From positions 1,674,001 to 1,738,000 of the forward strand of contig CP182107.1 in the NCBI GenBank assembly GCA_051122655.1: a stretch of 64,000 bases of DNA, given 5' to 3'. Source of the stretch: Pasteurella sp030783905. GTDB taxonomy: Bacteria; Pseudomonadota; Gammaproteobacteria; Enterobacterales; Pasteurellaceae. Positions 26,601 through 35,967 of this stretch are shown piece after piece (position 1 is the first letter of the stretch; each line of letters begins with the position of its first letter). The notes under the pieces are model-generated. The model made no database searches. It worked only from the letters and a program-made list of their open reading frames with translations, and was not told the origin of the DNA. Made by a program: the position numbers and the translations under genes.

Positions 26601-29189
26601 ATGCAACATTTCCCAAACGCCATCTTGCCCAAATCATACAGTGTTCGCTTTCGGCTCGTGATCTTTTTAATCACGGCTATTTTTCTGATTATCTTTATTA
26701 GTGGCACGGCCATTATTGGTTTAAATAGCACCTATAAGGCATTATCAAATTTACGCGACAGTTCATTAAACCAAATGTTCTCCTCAATGACTTTAGGGGT
26801 AAAAACCGCACAAATTTCTACTTATGCAAAGCGTCTTACCCAAACAACGGGCGCCTTAGAGTATCAAGAAGAATCCAAAACCTTGGCACACCATGCCGAG
26901 CAATTACAAATGTTGTTAAGCAAAGCGAAACAATCGACTCCGCAGGATACACGCTTTTCCAACATTATCGCTCATATCGACTTACTAGAAAAAAGTGTAC
27001 AAGATTTGCTCTTACAAACCCACCAACGTCATGTGGTGCTCAACACCAAAATCATCAGTGAATTGAACCAAGGATTACTTCACATTCAACACCTCAAAAG
27101 ACTGGAAAAAAATACTGCACTGCCTGAACAGATCCCCGCAACCTTTTTACCACAGCTCAATCGAATGGAAAAATTGATTGAAGATGCCATGAAAAGTAAT
27201 TTCTCAACCAATATTTTTATCAATATAAAATCCCATTTTTTCCTCTTGCCAAACATTGATCACTTGACTGACCTTGCTCAAGAGCTGAGTAAACTCAAGG
27301 CACTTTTCCCACAAATGATTGACAATGCCAAAACGCTCGAAAAAATTAATTTACGTGTCCAATTTCTCACTTTTCAAATCGATGCGCTCGTGCAACAAAT
27401 CAATCAACAATATACACAACTGGCAAAAGAACAGGTGGACAGTGTCGATATTGATTCAGAACAGATTCAACAACGCTTATTTACACTGACTTTATCGATC
27501 TTACTCTTTTCATTATTCACCATTTTATTGATTATCATACTCGGGCACTATATTTATTCATTGATTGGTAAACGCTTATATTCCATTACCGATGCCTTAA
27601 AACGCTTATCGCAAGGTGACAAAAATGTCACGGTCCCCCAACAGCAAACCCAAGATGAAATTGGTGATTTAGCGCGTAGTTTTGATATTTTCCATCAAAA
27701 TGTGCTGACATTAGAACGAACTGACTCATTATTAAAAGAAAAAAGTGAATTGCTGGAACACACGTTCTTAGCTATGCGAGATGGTCTGGCGATTTTTGAC
27801 AAACAGCTCAACTTAGTGTCTTACAATGCCCAATTTAACACCCTGTTAGGCGCTTTTTTTACCTATGCCCCACAACAAAGTTTGCATACCCTTGTGGACT
27901 ATTTTAATCATCAACACGCCAAAGTCGCAGGTTGCGATCAACCCATTGACTTAGCGTTATTGAAAAAAGTCCGTCAAGCAGAAGATTTTCTCGAAATTGA
28001 TTATTTACAACAAGTGTTAGAATGGCGAGTAAGCCCACTAAAAGATGGTTTGGTCGCCTTTTTGATTGATCGCACCCAGCGCAAAAAGTTGGAAAACGAA
28101 ATTGCACATAACCAAAAAATGCGGGCTATTGGTCACCTTACGGGGGGGATTGCTCATGATTTCAACAATTTTTTAGCCGTGATTATTGGTAATTTAGACT
28201 TAATTGATCCAACAGCCCTGGATGAACGCCAAGCCAAACGTTTACAGCGTGCCTTGAAAGCGGCAGAAAATAGTGCCACTCTCACACAGCGCCTGTTAGC
28301 TTATGCGCGTAAACAACCCTTACACCCTACGGCGTTAGATCTGAATCAATTGGTCATGGAATTTACTGATTTGATCAAACATACCCTTCCACCAACGATT
28401 AAGCTTCAACTCGAATTAGGCGAACCGTTACCGTTAGTCTATATTGATAAAAACCAACTTGAAACCGCCTTAGTGAATTTAATTGTGAATGCGAAAGATG
28501 CACTCAATCACGAAGGGAATATTATTATTCGCAGTACACAATTAAGAGTACAACGTGCCCATTGTCAAGAAGAGATGGTACAACTTTCCATTATCGACGA
28601 CGGTTGTGGCATGGATGAACAAACACAAAAACGCGTCTTTGAACCATTTTTCACCACCAAACAAAATGGTCGTGGCAGTGGGTTGGGCTTATCCATGGTG
28701 TATGGTTTTATTCGTCAATCAAAAGGACGTGTACTGATTGATTCTCGCCCGAATCACGGTACGGCTATTCATTTACAATTGCCGATCGCACACTCGGTAC
28801 AAAACGAACCCGCGCTGACATCCCAAGACTGTCTGAACTGCGACACACAATATCAAATTTTGGTGGTGGAAGATAAAGCCAGTGTACGAGAAACCCTATC
28901 AGAACAATTACATGAAATGGGCTACCAACCTATTTTATGTGAATCCGGTGAACAAGCGCTGGCTTTATTAGAACAAGGCTTAACCATCGACTATTTACTC
29001 TCTGATATTATGCTATCAGGCAAATTGACGGGGGTTGATGTGGCGAAATGGGTTGAGGCACACTTGCCACAGGTCAAGATCCTGCTAATGACAGGACATA
29101 CTGAGCAAAAAGAAAAAGCAGCACAATTTCCTGTGCTCATCAAACCCTTTAAACAAGCCGAATTGCAACAAAAGCTCACCGCTCTTTAA
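26601..29189 (+). CDS. Hybrid sensor histidine kinase
   Basis: 862 residues. Order: membrane segment ~17-40, a ~250-residue helical sensor region likely in the periplasm, membrane segment ~294-318, HAMP (~319-372), PAS-like region (~385-490), dimerisation domain with phospho-acceptor His519 in GGIAHDFNN, ATPase domain (VNLIVNAKDAL N box, DDGCGMD, GRGSGLGLSMVYG), and a C-terminal receiver (~752-862) with Asp802 in LSDIML. No HPt domain is present. The only response regulator nearby is at 20.8 kb, on the other side of the sugar ABC operon; the pair probably controls that island. The upstream ribosome-binding site is weak, so the exact start is uncertain. Confidence 0.9.
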   Translation: MQHFPNAILPKSYSVRFRLVIFLITAIFLIIFISGTAIIGLNSTYKALSNLRDSSLNQMFSSMTLGVKTAQISTYAKRLTQTTGALEYQEESKTLAHHAEQLQMLLSKAKQSTPQDTRFSNIIAHIDLLEKSVQDLLLQTHQRHVVLNTKIISELNQGLLHIQHLKRLEKNTALPEQIPATFLPQLNRMEKLIEDAMKSNFSTNIFINIKSHFFLLPNIDHLTDLAQELSKLKALFPQMIDNAKTLEKINLRVQFLTFQIDALVQQINQQYTQLAKEQVDSVDIDSEQIQQRLFTLTLSILLFSLFTILLIIILGHYIYSLIGKRLYSITDALKRLSQGDKNVTVPQQQTQDEIGDLARSFDIFHQNVLTLERTDSLLKEKSELLEHTFLAMRDGLAIFDKQLNLVSYNAQFNTLLGAFFTYAPQQSLHTLVDYFNHQHAKVAGCDQPIDLALLKKVRQAEDFLEIDYLQQVLEWRVSPLKDGLVAFLIDRTQRKKLENEIAHNQKMRAIGHLTGGIAHDFNNFLAVIIGNLDLIDPTALDERQAKRLQRALKAAENSATLTQRLLAYARKQPLHPTALDLNQLVMEFTDLIKHTLPPTIKLQLELGEPLPLVYIDKNQLETALVNLIVNAKDALNHEGNIIIRSTQLRVQRAHCQEEMVQLSIIDDGCGMDEQTQKRVFEPFFTTKQNGRGSGLGLSMVYGFIRQSKGRVLIDSRPNHGTAIHLQLPIAHSVQNEPALTSQDCLNCDTQYQILVVEDKASVRETLSEQLHEMGYQPILCESGEQALALLEQGLTIDYLLSDIMLSGKLTGVDVAKWVEAHLPQVKILLMTGHTEQKEKAAQFPVLIKPFKQAELQQKLTAL

Positions 29190-29203
29190 ATTATCACGCA
29201 TAA

Positions 29204-29237
29204 AAAAATCCACTTTACTTAACAAAAGTGGATTTTT
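29204..29237. terminator. Bidirectional terminator between hybrid kinase and speB
   Basis: 13-bp inverted repeat AAAAATCCACTTT / AAAGTGGATTTTT with a short loop between convergent genes; A and T runs on both sides allow function in both directions. Confidence 0.88.
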
Positions 29238-29258
29238 CTGGCTCAAGAAAAAAGAATA

Positions 29259-30179
29259 TTAACCTTTTTTCGCCCCTTGCATATACAGCATTTCTAGTGC
29301 CAAGGTTGCTCCCGCTAAGGCAGTGATGTCCGATTGATCATAGGCAGGAGACACTTCAACTAAATCCATGCCCACGATATTCACCTCTTTCAACGCACGT
29401 AAAATTTTCAGTGCTTTGTCTGTACTTAATCCACCACAGACTGGCGTACCTGTGCCCGGTGCATACGCGGGATCTAAACAGTCAATATCAAAAGTTAAGT
29501 AAACCGGTAAATCACCGATCACCTCTTTGATTTTTGCAACCGTAGTTTCCACGCTGTCATCATTGACTTGTGGCGCAGAAAGCACCGTAAACGGTAAATG
29601 GCGATCAAATTCAGTACGAATACCAATTTGTACAGAATGGGCGGCATCAATTAACCCTTCTTTTGGTGCATGGTAAAACATGGTACCGTGATCATAACGG
29701 CTACCATTTTCATAAGTATCGGTGTGCGCATCAAAGTGAATCATTGCTAATTTGCCAAAATGTTTGGCATGCGCACGCAATAAAGGTAAGGTAATGAAAT
29801 GATCGCCGCCGAACGTTAAACAACGCTTACCCGCTTTTAATAAAGCGGTGGCGTGTGCTTCTAATTCTTCTACGAAATTTTGGTTATCACCGAATGAATA
29901 AACCAAATCGCCACAATCCACGATCTTCAAACGTTCACGCACATCAAAATCCCATGGAAAACGGTAGTGTTCCCACGCCAAATTCACTGATGCGCGACGA
30001 ATGGCTTCCGCACCAAAACGTGTTCCTGCCCGGCCAGAAACAGAGGCATCAAATGGCACCCCCGTGATCACCCACTCCGCATCGGTGTCAACTGGATTGA
30101 AGTGGACAGGTAAACGTAGAAAACCAAAATTATTTGAAACTAATGAAATATCTTCTTTATTGTTTAAGGTATTGTACAT
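29259..30179 (-). CDS. speB: Agmatinase
   Basis: 306 residues, ureohydrolase family. Binuclear manganese motifs are intact: GGDHFITLP, IHFDAHTDTY and FDIDCLDPAYAPGTGTP. It hydrolyses agmatine to putrescine and urea. The gene lies 62 bp downstream of speA on the same strand, with a USS inverted pair in the gap, so the two form the arginine-to-putrescine route. Confidence 0.96.
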   Translation of the reverse strand: MYNTLNNKEDISLVSNNFGFLRLPVHFNPVDTDAEWVITGVPFDASVSGRAGTRFGAEAIRRASVNLAWEHYRFPWDFDVRERLKIVDCGDLVYSFGDNQNFVEELEAHATALLKAGKRCLTFGGDHFITLPLLRAHAKHFGKLAMIHFDAHTDTYENGSRYDHGTMFYHAPKEGLIDAAHSVQIGIRTEFDRHLPFTVLSAPQVNDDSVETTVAKIKEVIGDLPVYLTFDIDCLDPAYAPGTGTPVCGGLSTDKALKILRALKEVNIVGMDLVEVSPAYDQSDITALAGATLALEMLYMQGAKKG

Positions 30180-30197
30180 AGTGAATCCTGTTATGTT

Positions 30198-30235
30198 AAA
30201 GTGCGGTCAATTTTTTGAAAAACATACCGCACTTT
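30198..30235 (-). terminator. Inverted USS pair between speA and speB
   Basis: AAAGTGCGGT (30198-30207) and its reverse complement (30226-30235) form a 10-bp stem with an 18-nt loop. It begins 6 bp after the speA stop and may partly terminate or attenuate transcription into speB. Confidence 0.65.
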
Positions 30236-30241
30236 TGCTGA

Positions 30242-32176
30242 TTACTCGTCTTCTAAATAGGTATAACCATTCAAGCCCACTTCAAGTTCATTTAAGAACT
30301 GAATGGCCTCTGAGGCGGGTAGATTTGAATGCTCAATTTGTTCACGGTAGCGATCCAATAATTTTTTCGGATCGAGATAAACATATTCCAACATATCTGC
30401 CACCGTATTACCTTCATCGTAGTCCACAATGCAAGCCTGATCTTGTTCATGAACTAACACATCAACCGTACTGGTATCGCCAAATAAGTTATGCATATTC
30501 CCTAAGATTTCTTGATATGCCCCCACCATAAAAAAGCCTAATAACGGTGGATTATCTTCTTCATAATGTGGCATTGGCATGGTGGTCGTAATACCATCCC
30601 CATCAATATAATGATCAATGGTGCCATCTGAATCACAGGTAATATCTAATAATACTGCACGACGGCTCACTGGTTGATTTAAATTGGAAATTGGACAAAC
30701 TGGGAAAAGTTGATCAATTCCCCACGCATCAGGCAAAGATTGGAACAAAGAAAAATTCACGTACAATTTATCCGCAAAGCGTTCTTGTAATTCATCAATA
30801 ATGGTGCGATGAGAGCGATGCTTTTCATTAAATAACTGCCCGACTTCATGACAAATATTCAAATACAGTTGTTCTGCCCAGGCACGCTGTTCTAAATTCA
30901 GCAACCCTACATTGTATTGATTATGCACATCTGATAAATCAAATTGGCTTTCGTGAATCCAGCTGCGTAACGACCGTTTCTCACGTGAGGATTGAATATC
31001 TACCCAGGTTTCCCACATACTGTGTAATACGCTCGGTGCTTCTTTCGCTGGTGCCTTTAAGGTTTCAAATTTATAGCGCTCTACACCAATTACATTCGAG
31101 ACTAAAACAGCATGATGTGCGGTGACGCCACGACCTGATTCGGTGATAATAGTAGGATGTGGTAAACCATGCTCACGGCAGGCTTGACCAATGCCCCACA
31201 CAACCGTATCGGCATATTCATTTAGCCCATAGTTGACCGAACAGTCTGATTGTGTGCGATTTCCTTCATAATCCACACCTAAGCCACCGCCTACATCAAA
31301 ACATTGAATATTGACGCCTAATTTATGCAATTCGACATAAAAACGAGCACTTTCTCGCACGCCTGTCGCCACATCACGAATGTTGCCAAGCTGTGATCCT
31401 AAGTGGAAATGTAGTAGCTGTAAACAATCGAGACAGTCATGCTCTTTTAACATCTGTACCAAAGACAAGACCTGTGATGCCGACAAACCAAATTTCGATT
31501 TCTCACCGCCAGACGATTGCCACTTACCCGAGCCTTGCGAGGCCAACCGGGCACGAACCCCTAAACGCGGTTTCACCTTCAGTTTTGCCGCTTCTTCTAA
31601 AACTAACTGGATTTCAGAAAGTTTCTCAATCACGAGATACACTTTGTGTCCAAGTTTTTCGCCCATTAGGGCAAAGCGAACATATTCCCGATCTTTATAG
31701 CCATTACAAACAATCACGGTTTGTGTGATACCCGCATGGGCTAAAACCGCCATTAATTCTGCCTTTGATCCAGCTTCTAAACCAAGCGGTTGACCCGAAC
31801 TAATTAATGACTCGACAATACGGCGATGTTGATTGACTTTGATTGGATAAACAAGGAAATAATTTCCTTCATAACCAAAGTCTTCGCGTGCACGTTTAAA
31901 TGCTTGATTAATCGAGCGTAAACGGTGTTGAATAATTTGAGGAAAGCAAAATAGGGTGGGCAAATGTGCCGCTTTTTCTCGTTGCACTTTTTCAGCTAAC
32001 GCGGCCAAAGACACACGATTTTGTGGTTTATCAGGATCGGGACAAACAAAAATATCCCCTTTTTCATCTACGTTATAATAACGCATCCCCCAGTAATTGA
32101 TGTTGCACACTTCACGTACGGTATTATCAGCAAACACAGATGAAGTGTCATCAGACGTTAAAGTAACCTGTTCCAA
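30242..32176 (-). CDS. speA: Biosynthetic arginine decarboxylase
   Basis: 644 residues, close to E. coli SpeA (658). It decarboxylates arginine to agmatine using PLP. The PLP-lysine region FLVYPIKVNQHRRIVESL, the RLGVRARLASQGSGKWQSSGGEKSKFGL segment, the active-site CDSDGTIDHYIDGDG and the C-terminus GLNGYTYLEDE are nearly as in E. coli. The start is a TTG at 32176; no ATG occurs before conserved sequence, and GAGG lies about 10 bp upstream. It is followed by speB. Confidence 0.95.
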   Translation of the reverse strand: MEQVTLTSDDTSSVFADNTVREVCNINYWGMRYYNVDEKGDIFVCPDPDKPQNRVSLAALAEKVQREKAAHLPTLFCFPQIIQHRLRSINQAFKRAREDFGYEGNYFLVYPIKVNQHRRIVESLISSGQPLGLEAGSKAELMAVLAHAGITQTVIVCNGYKDREYVRFALMGEKLGHKVYLVIEKLSEIQLVLEEAAKLKVKPRLGVRARLASQGSGKWQSSGGEKSKFGLSASQVLSLVQMLKEHDCLDCLQLLHFHLGSQLGNIRDVATGVRESARFYVELHKLGVNIQCFDVGGGLGVDYEGNRTQSDCSVNYGLNEYADTVVWGIGQACREHGLPHPTIITESGRGVTAHHAVLVSNVIGVERYKFETLKAPAKEAPSVLHSMWETWVDIQSSREKRSLRSWIHESQFDLSDVHNQYNVGLLNLEQRAWAEQLYLNICHEVGQLFNEKHRSHRTIIDELQERFADKLYVNFSLFQSLPDAWGIDQLFPVCPISNLNQPVSRRAVLLDITCDSDGTIDHYIDGDGITTTMPMPHYEEDNPPLLGFFMVGAYQEILGNMHNLFGDTSTVDVLVHEQDQACIVDYDEGNTVADMLEYVYLDPKKLLDRYREQIEHSNLPASEAIQFLNELEVGLNGYTYLEDE

Positions 32177-32334
32177 TGTCTTAGTTTACCTCTTAAAAAG
32201 GAATCAAAAATTCAAGCGCCCATGCGCCATCTTTTGTTTTTCTGCCCAATAGAAAACACAGAAAAACGCTTGCAAGAATAAAGCAAAACAAAGGGAATAA
32301 CTAGTTTTTTCTGATGACTTTTCCTATTGCGAGA

Positions 32335-33630
32335 TTAACGATATTTATCCAAAAAACGATAATATTTTGTCCCCACAAACAAGGTGGCTTTTTGCAATAA
32401 CTTACCACCATGTACGCTCGGCACTTTCAGTTGCTCAAACACATGTAAACGCTCATCATTCCCTAAAATCGCCTCCGCAACAATGCGACCCGCTAATCCC
32501 GTTAACGCCACGCCATGCCCAGAGTAACCTTGTGCAAAATAAATATTCGGTGCAATGCGACCAAAATGCGGATTCGCGTTTAAGGTCATATCAATAGGTC
32601 CCCCCCAACCATAGTCAATTTTGACATTCTCTAGCTGTGGAAACACATGCAACATATTACAGCGCATCACCGTCATCATATCTAGCCCCGGACTGGCATC
32701 ACTACCAAATAACAAACGATTATCCGCACTCAAACGGTAATAATCTAAAAAATAATTGTTATCACATACTGACATCCGATTGCGAATCAAACTCTCCGCC
32801 ATCGCGTCACTTAACGGTTCGGTGGCAATAATAAAACTCTCGACTGGTAAAATCTTACGGGCAATACCACGATGCAACTTTTTCGGTAGCACGCGAATAT
32901 AGGCATTGGTGGCTAACACTAAATCTTTTGCAATCACGGAGCTTTGATCGGTTTTCACTTTGACTTTTGCTTTACCAATACGGAGATCAATGGCAGGAGA
33001 CTGCTCATAAATTTCCACACCTAAATCTAAACACGCTTTAGCTAGCCCTAAACAATAGTTAAGTGGGTGCAAATGACCAGAACTGGCATCAAACAATGCC
33101 CCCGTATAGATATCGCTACCGAGATTCTCAGCCAATTTGGCTTTATCCCATAATTGCATATGAGGATAGGCAAAAAATTCACGACAGGACTTCTCAATTG
33201 CAATTAAGTCATCCATACGCCGAGAATTTAACGCTAAAGTGGCATACCCTCTATGCCAATCACATTGAATATGATATTTTTTAATCCGCTCTTCGATAAT
33301 TGCTAACGCTTCTAGCGACATTTGCCACAATTTATGTGCGGTCTCAAATCCCACCGCATCAATATAATCGCCAATATCTTCTTCAAAGCCATTGATCGCT
33401 TGTCCGCCACTGCGTCCAGAGGCACCAAAGCCCACGCGTGCGCCTTCTAACACAATGACTTTTTTGCCTTGTTCAGCTAATTCAAGTGCGGTCGATAAAC
33501 CAAAAAATCCCGCACCGATAATGCAGACATCGGCAGATTTTCGCTGTTGTAGAGAAGGAAGGGTGAAATGAAGATGACGAGAGTCAGAATAATAAGTTTT
33601 GATATGTTCTTGATGGGAAAAGGTTAACAT
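32335..33630 (-). CDS. FAD-dependent amine oxidoreductase, PuuB-like (gamma-glutamylputrescine oxidase family)
   Basis: 431 residues from the ATG at 33630; an in-frame start at 33687 would add 19 poorly supported residues. The N-terminal ADVCIIGAGFFGLSTALELAEQGKKVIVLE is an FAD Rossmann fold. GFGASGRSGGQ, DYYRLSADNRLLFG and IYFAQGYSGHGVALTGLAGRIVAEA match the PuuB branch of DAO-type oxidases. PuuB oxidises gamma-glutamylputrescine, but puuA, puuC and puuD are not nearby, so the substrate may be another amine. The speA-speB genes and potD next door support a polyamine link. A USS core is at 33484-33492. Confidence 0.8.
   Translation of the reverse strand: MLTFSHQEHIKTYYSDSRHLHFTLPSLQQRKSADVCIIGAGFFGLSTALELAEQGKKVIVLEGARVGFGASGRSGGQAINGFEEDIGDYIDAVGFETAHKLWQMSLEALAIIEERIKKYHIQCDWHRGYATLALNSRRMDDLIAIEKSCREFFAYPHMQLWDKAKLAENLGSDIYTGALFDASSGHLHPLNYCLGLAKACLDLGVEIYEQSPAIDLRIGKAKVKVKTDQSSVIAKDLVLATNAYIRVLPKKLHRGIARKILPVESFIIATEPLSDAMAESLIRNRMSVCDNNYFLDYYRLSADNRLLFGSDASPGLDMMTVMRCNMLHVFPQLENVKIDYGWGGPIDMTLNANPHFGRIAPNIYFAQGYSGHGVALTGLAGRIVAEAILGNDERLHVFEQLKVPSVHGGKLLQKATLFVGTKYYRFLDKYR
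33484..33492 (+). repeat. DNA uptake signal core in the PuuB-like gene
   Basis: Exact AAGTGCGGT. Confidence 0.8.
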
Positions 33631-33784
33631 AAAATCACTCGCTAATAAAACTAGCCGGCAGTTTACGCCTACTAGGAAATATGTCAATTTAATTCAATCG
33701 CTTTGTAAAGTTTGCTATACTCAGCGCGAAGTTGTTAAACTTAATATTCATGCGGATTGCTTCCCAAAAATCCGTTCATTTTTA

Positions 33785-33793
33785 ACCGCACTT
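33785..33793 (-). repeat. DNA uptake signal core upstream of potD
   Basis: Exact AAGTGCGGT on the minus strand, 30 bp before the proposed TTG start. Confidence 0.85.
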
Positions 33794-33822
33794 TATGTCT
33801 TGAGACATTGAGGGACTCAAAA

Positions 33823-34872
33823 TTGAAAAGACTTTTTGCTAATGTCATCAAATTACTTGTCTTCACATCCCTTTTCTTTTTCACTCATTCCGCCTTCGCA
33901 AACAAAAAGCTTTACGTGTACAACTGGACGGATTATATTCCTTCAAGTTTAATTGCTGATTTTACGAAAGAAACAGGTATTGAAGTCATCTACTCCACGT
34001 TTGAAAGTAATGAAGAAATGTATGCAAAACTTAAATTACTTTCTAAAAATAGCGGTTATGATCTGGTTTTTCCATCAAGCTATTACATCAACAAAATGGT
34101 CAAAGATGGCATGCTACAAAAATTGGATCATGCTAAATTAACCAATTTACATCAAATTCCGCCCCACTTACTGAATAAAGAATTTGATCCGCAAAATCAA
34201 TATTCCTTACCTTATATCTATGGGCTGACGGGCATTGGTCTGAATGCAGAAGAAATTGATCCTGCCAAAATTACCAGCTGGGCAGATTTATGGAAACCTG
34301 AATATAAAGGTAAGGTGTTACTTACGAGTGATGCGCGTGAAGTGTTCCATATTGCCTTACTGTTAAATGGTAAATCCCCCAACACCACCAAAGAGCTTGA
34401 AATTAAACAAGCTTATGAAAAACTGGTCAAACTCATGCCAAATGTATTGGTCTTTAATTCAGACTCACCTGAAGTCCCTTATGTACAGGGTGAAGTTGCC
34501 TTAGGCATGATTTGGAATGGTTCTGCCTATTTAGGTAATAAAGAAAATCCAAACATTCAATTTATTTACCCAAAAGAAGGCGCAATTTTCTGGATGGATA
34601 ACTACGCCATCCCGAAAAAAGCGAAAAATGTCGAAGGTGCATACCAGTTTATCGACTTCTTATTACGCCCTGAAAATGCCAAAATTGTGATTGAAAGAAT
34701 GGGCTTCTCTATGCCAAACGAAGGGGTTAAAAAGCTACTTGATCCAGAAATAGTCAACAATCCTGTACTCTTCCCACCAGCAGAAGAAGTGGAAAAAGGC
34801 ATTATGCAAGGTGATGTCGGCAGAGCGGTAGATATTTATGAAAAATACTGGAACAAGCTGAAAACGAATTAG
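33823..34872 (+). CDS. potD: Spermidine/putrescine-binding periplasmic protein
   Basis: 349 residues from a proposed TTG start at 33823. An in-frame ATG at 33757 exists but would translate the USS and place 22 residues before the signal peptide; the TTG has GAGGGA 7 bp upstream and gives a normal signal peptide (MKRLFANVIKLLVFT..., cut near HSAFA). The mature start LYVYNWTDYIPSSLIADFTKETGI is the PotD/PotF signature. It should bind spermidine or putrescine for an ABC importer, but no potABC genes adjoin it. Transcribed divergently from the PuuB-like gene. Confidence 0.88.
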   Translation: MKRLFANVIKLLVFTSLFFFTHSAFANKKLYVYNWTDYIPSSLIADFTKETGIEVIYSTFESNEEMYAKLKLLSKNSGYDLVFPSSYYINKMVKDGMLQKLDHAKLTNLHQIPPHLLNKEFDPQNQYSLPYIYGLTGIGLNAEEIDPAKITSWADLWKPEYKGKVLLTSDAREVFHIALLLNGKSPNTTKELEIKQAYEKLVKLMPNVLVFNSDSPEVPYVQGEVALGMIWNGSAYLGNKENPNIQFIYPKEGAIFWMDNYAIPKKAKNVEGAYQFIDFLLRPENAKIVIERMGFSMPNEGVKKLLDPEIVNNPVLFPPAEEVEKGIMQGDVGRAVDIYEKYWNKLKTN

Positions 34873-34886
34873 TTGTTATGCTTAAT

Positions 34887-34930
34887 AAAAAGTGCGGTCA
34901 GAAATAGCAAATTTTTGACCGCACTTTTTT
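34887..34930. terminator. Inverted USS pair forming a terminator after potD
   Basis: 14-bp stem AAAAAGTGCGGTCA / TGACCGCACTTTTT (34887-34900, 34916-34929) flanked by A and T runs, between convergent potD and ribB. It can serve both. Confidence 0.88.
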
Positions 34931-34955
34931 ATCTTGCTTTATTACCGCTCAGCTA

Positions 34956-35600
34956 TTACACACCATACTTTTGACGATAACCCACTAAATCTTCAATCGT
35001 TACCACAGGGAAACCAAATTTTTTCGCAAAGGCCACGATTTCTGCAGCTCGTGCCATTGAGCCGTCATCATTGGTGATTTCACAAATAACACCCGCTTCT
35101 TTGTAACCGGCTAAACGGGCTAAATCCACCGAGGCTTCCGTATGACCACGGCGTTTTAACACGCCACCTGTCATCGCACGTAATGGAAAAATATGGCCCG
35201 GACGGCTTAGATCGCTTGGTTTGGCATTATCGGCAACGGCAGCACGAATGGTTATCACACGATCAGAAGCAGATACGCCTGTCGACACGCCTTTGGCAGC
35301 CTCAATCGTCACGGTAAAGGCAGTCTTATTTACGCTAGTATTTTTAGTGACCATTGGTGGCAAATCAAGTTGTTGACAAAGCTCATCACTTAAACATAAA
35401 CAGACAATGCCACTACCATAACGAATTAACATTGCCATTTGTTCTACCGTAATAGTTTCAGCGGGGAAAATAAGATCACCTTCGTTTTCACGGTCTTCAT
35501 CGTCTAGCACTAAAACGCCCTTTCCCTGTTTGAAAGCATGAATGGCCGCAATCACGCGTTCTTCCGACTGACCAAAAGAAGATAAAATAGACTGATTCAT
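34956..35600 (-). CDS. ribB: 3,4-dihydroxy-2-butanone-4-phosphate synthase
   Basis: 214 residues, single-domain RibB as in E. coli (217). It converts ribulose-5-phosphate to DHBP and formate for riboflavin synthesis. DDEDRENEGDLIFPAE near 35-50 holds the acidic active-site loop; RRGHTEASVDLARLAG near 150 and the C-terminal ICEITNDDGSMARAAE are conserved. Transcription is controlled by an FMN riboswitch and intrinsic terminator upstream. Confidence 0.96.
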   Translation of the reverse strand: MNQSILSSFGQSEERVIAAIHAFKQGKGVLVLDDEDRENEGDLIFPAETITVEQMAMLIRYGSGIVCLCLSDELCQQLDLPPMVTKNTSVNKTAFTVTIEAAKGVSTGVSASDRVITIRAAVADNAKPSDLSRPGHIFPLRAMTGGVLKRRGHTEASVDLARLAGYKEAGVICEITNDDGSMARAAEIVAFAKKFGFPVVTIEDLVGYRQKYGV

Positions 35601-35687
35601 AGTAAATTCCTTGAAATATAAAGATATTTAGATACCAGAATCAGGGCTGATGAGAAAATTATGTGGCTAAGAAAATCTTAAACAAAC

Positions 35688-35717
35688 AAAAAATACAGGT
35701 TTTGAACACAAAACCTG
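35688..35717 (-). terminator. Riboswitch expression-platform terminator upstream of ribB
   Basis: 9-bp inverted repeat CAGGTTTTG / CAAAACCTG with a 4-nt loop followed on the minus strand by TATTTTTTG. It lies directly downstream of the FMN aptamer and about 90 bp before ribB, as expected for FMN-induced premature termination. Confidence 0.85.
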
Positions 35718-35720
35718 CTT

Positions 35721-35878
35721 ATTCTCTTTCATCCAGACTATACTGTCGGCTTTGGCTTTTCACCAAATCTGCTGACTTTACTATCTACTGTAACACGCAA
35801 TAGTAAACGCTCGTGGGCTTATGTTATAACATTTACCACCGGTAGGGAATTTCACCCTGCCCTGAGAATGCGCCAATA
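35721..35878 (-). ncRNA. FMN riboswitch (RFN element)
   Basis: On the minus strand the conserved RFN blocks occur in order: AGGGCAGGGTGAAATTCCCT, ACCGGTGGTAA, then GTCAGCAGATTTGGTGA, GCCGACAGTATAGTCTGGAT and GAAAGAGAAT. These match the classic FMN aptamer upstream of riboflavin genes. It controls ribB. Confidence 0.95.
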
Positions 35879-35967
35879 GTATAACGCAAACTTAATCTCG
35901 AAAAAATGTTTTTATTTGTAGCAAGATTACATACAATAGACAAAATTCTGCAAAATATGAGGCGATT

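Noticed and set aside
30001..30531. A 176-codon open frame antisense to speB and speA
   Set aside because: It spans the speA-speB junction opposite two well-supported genes and reads as low-complexity His/Pro/Arg-rich antisense sequence.
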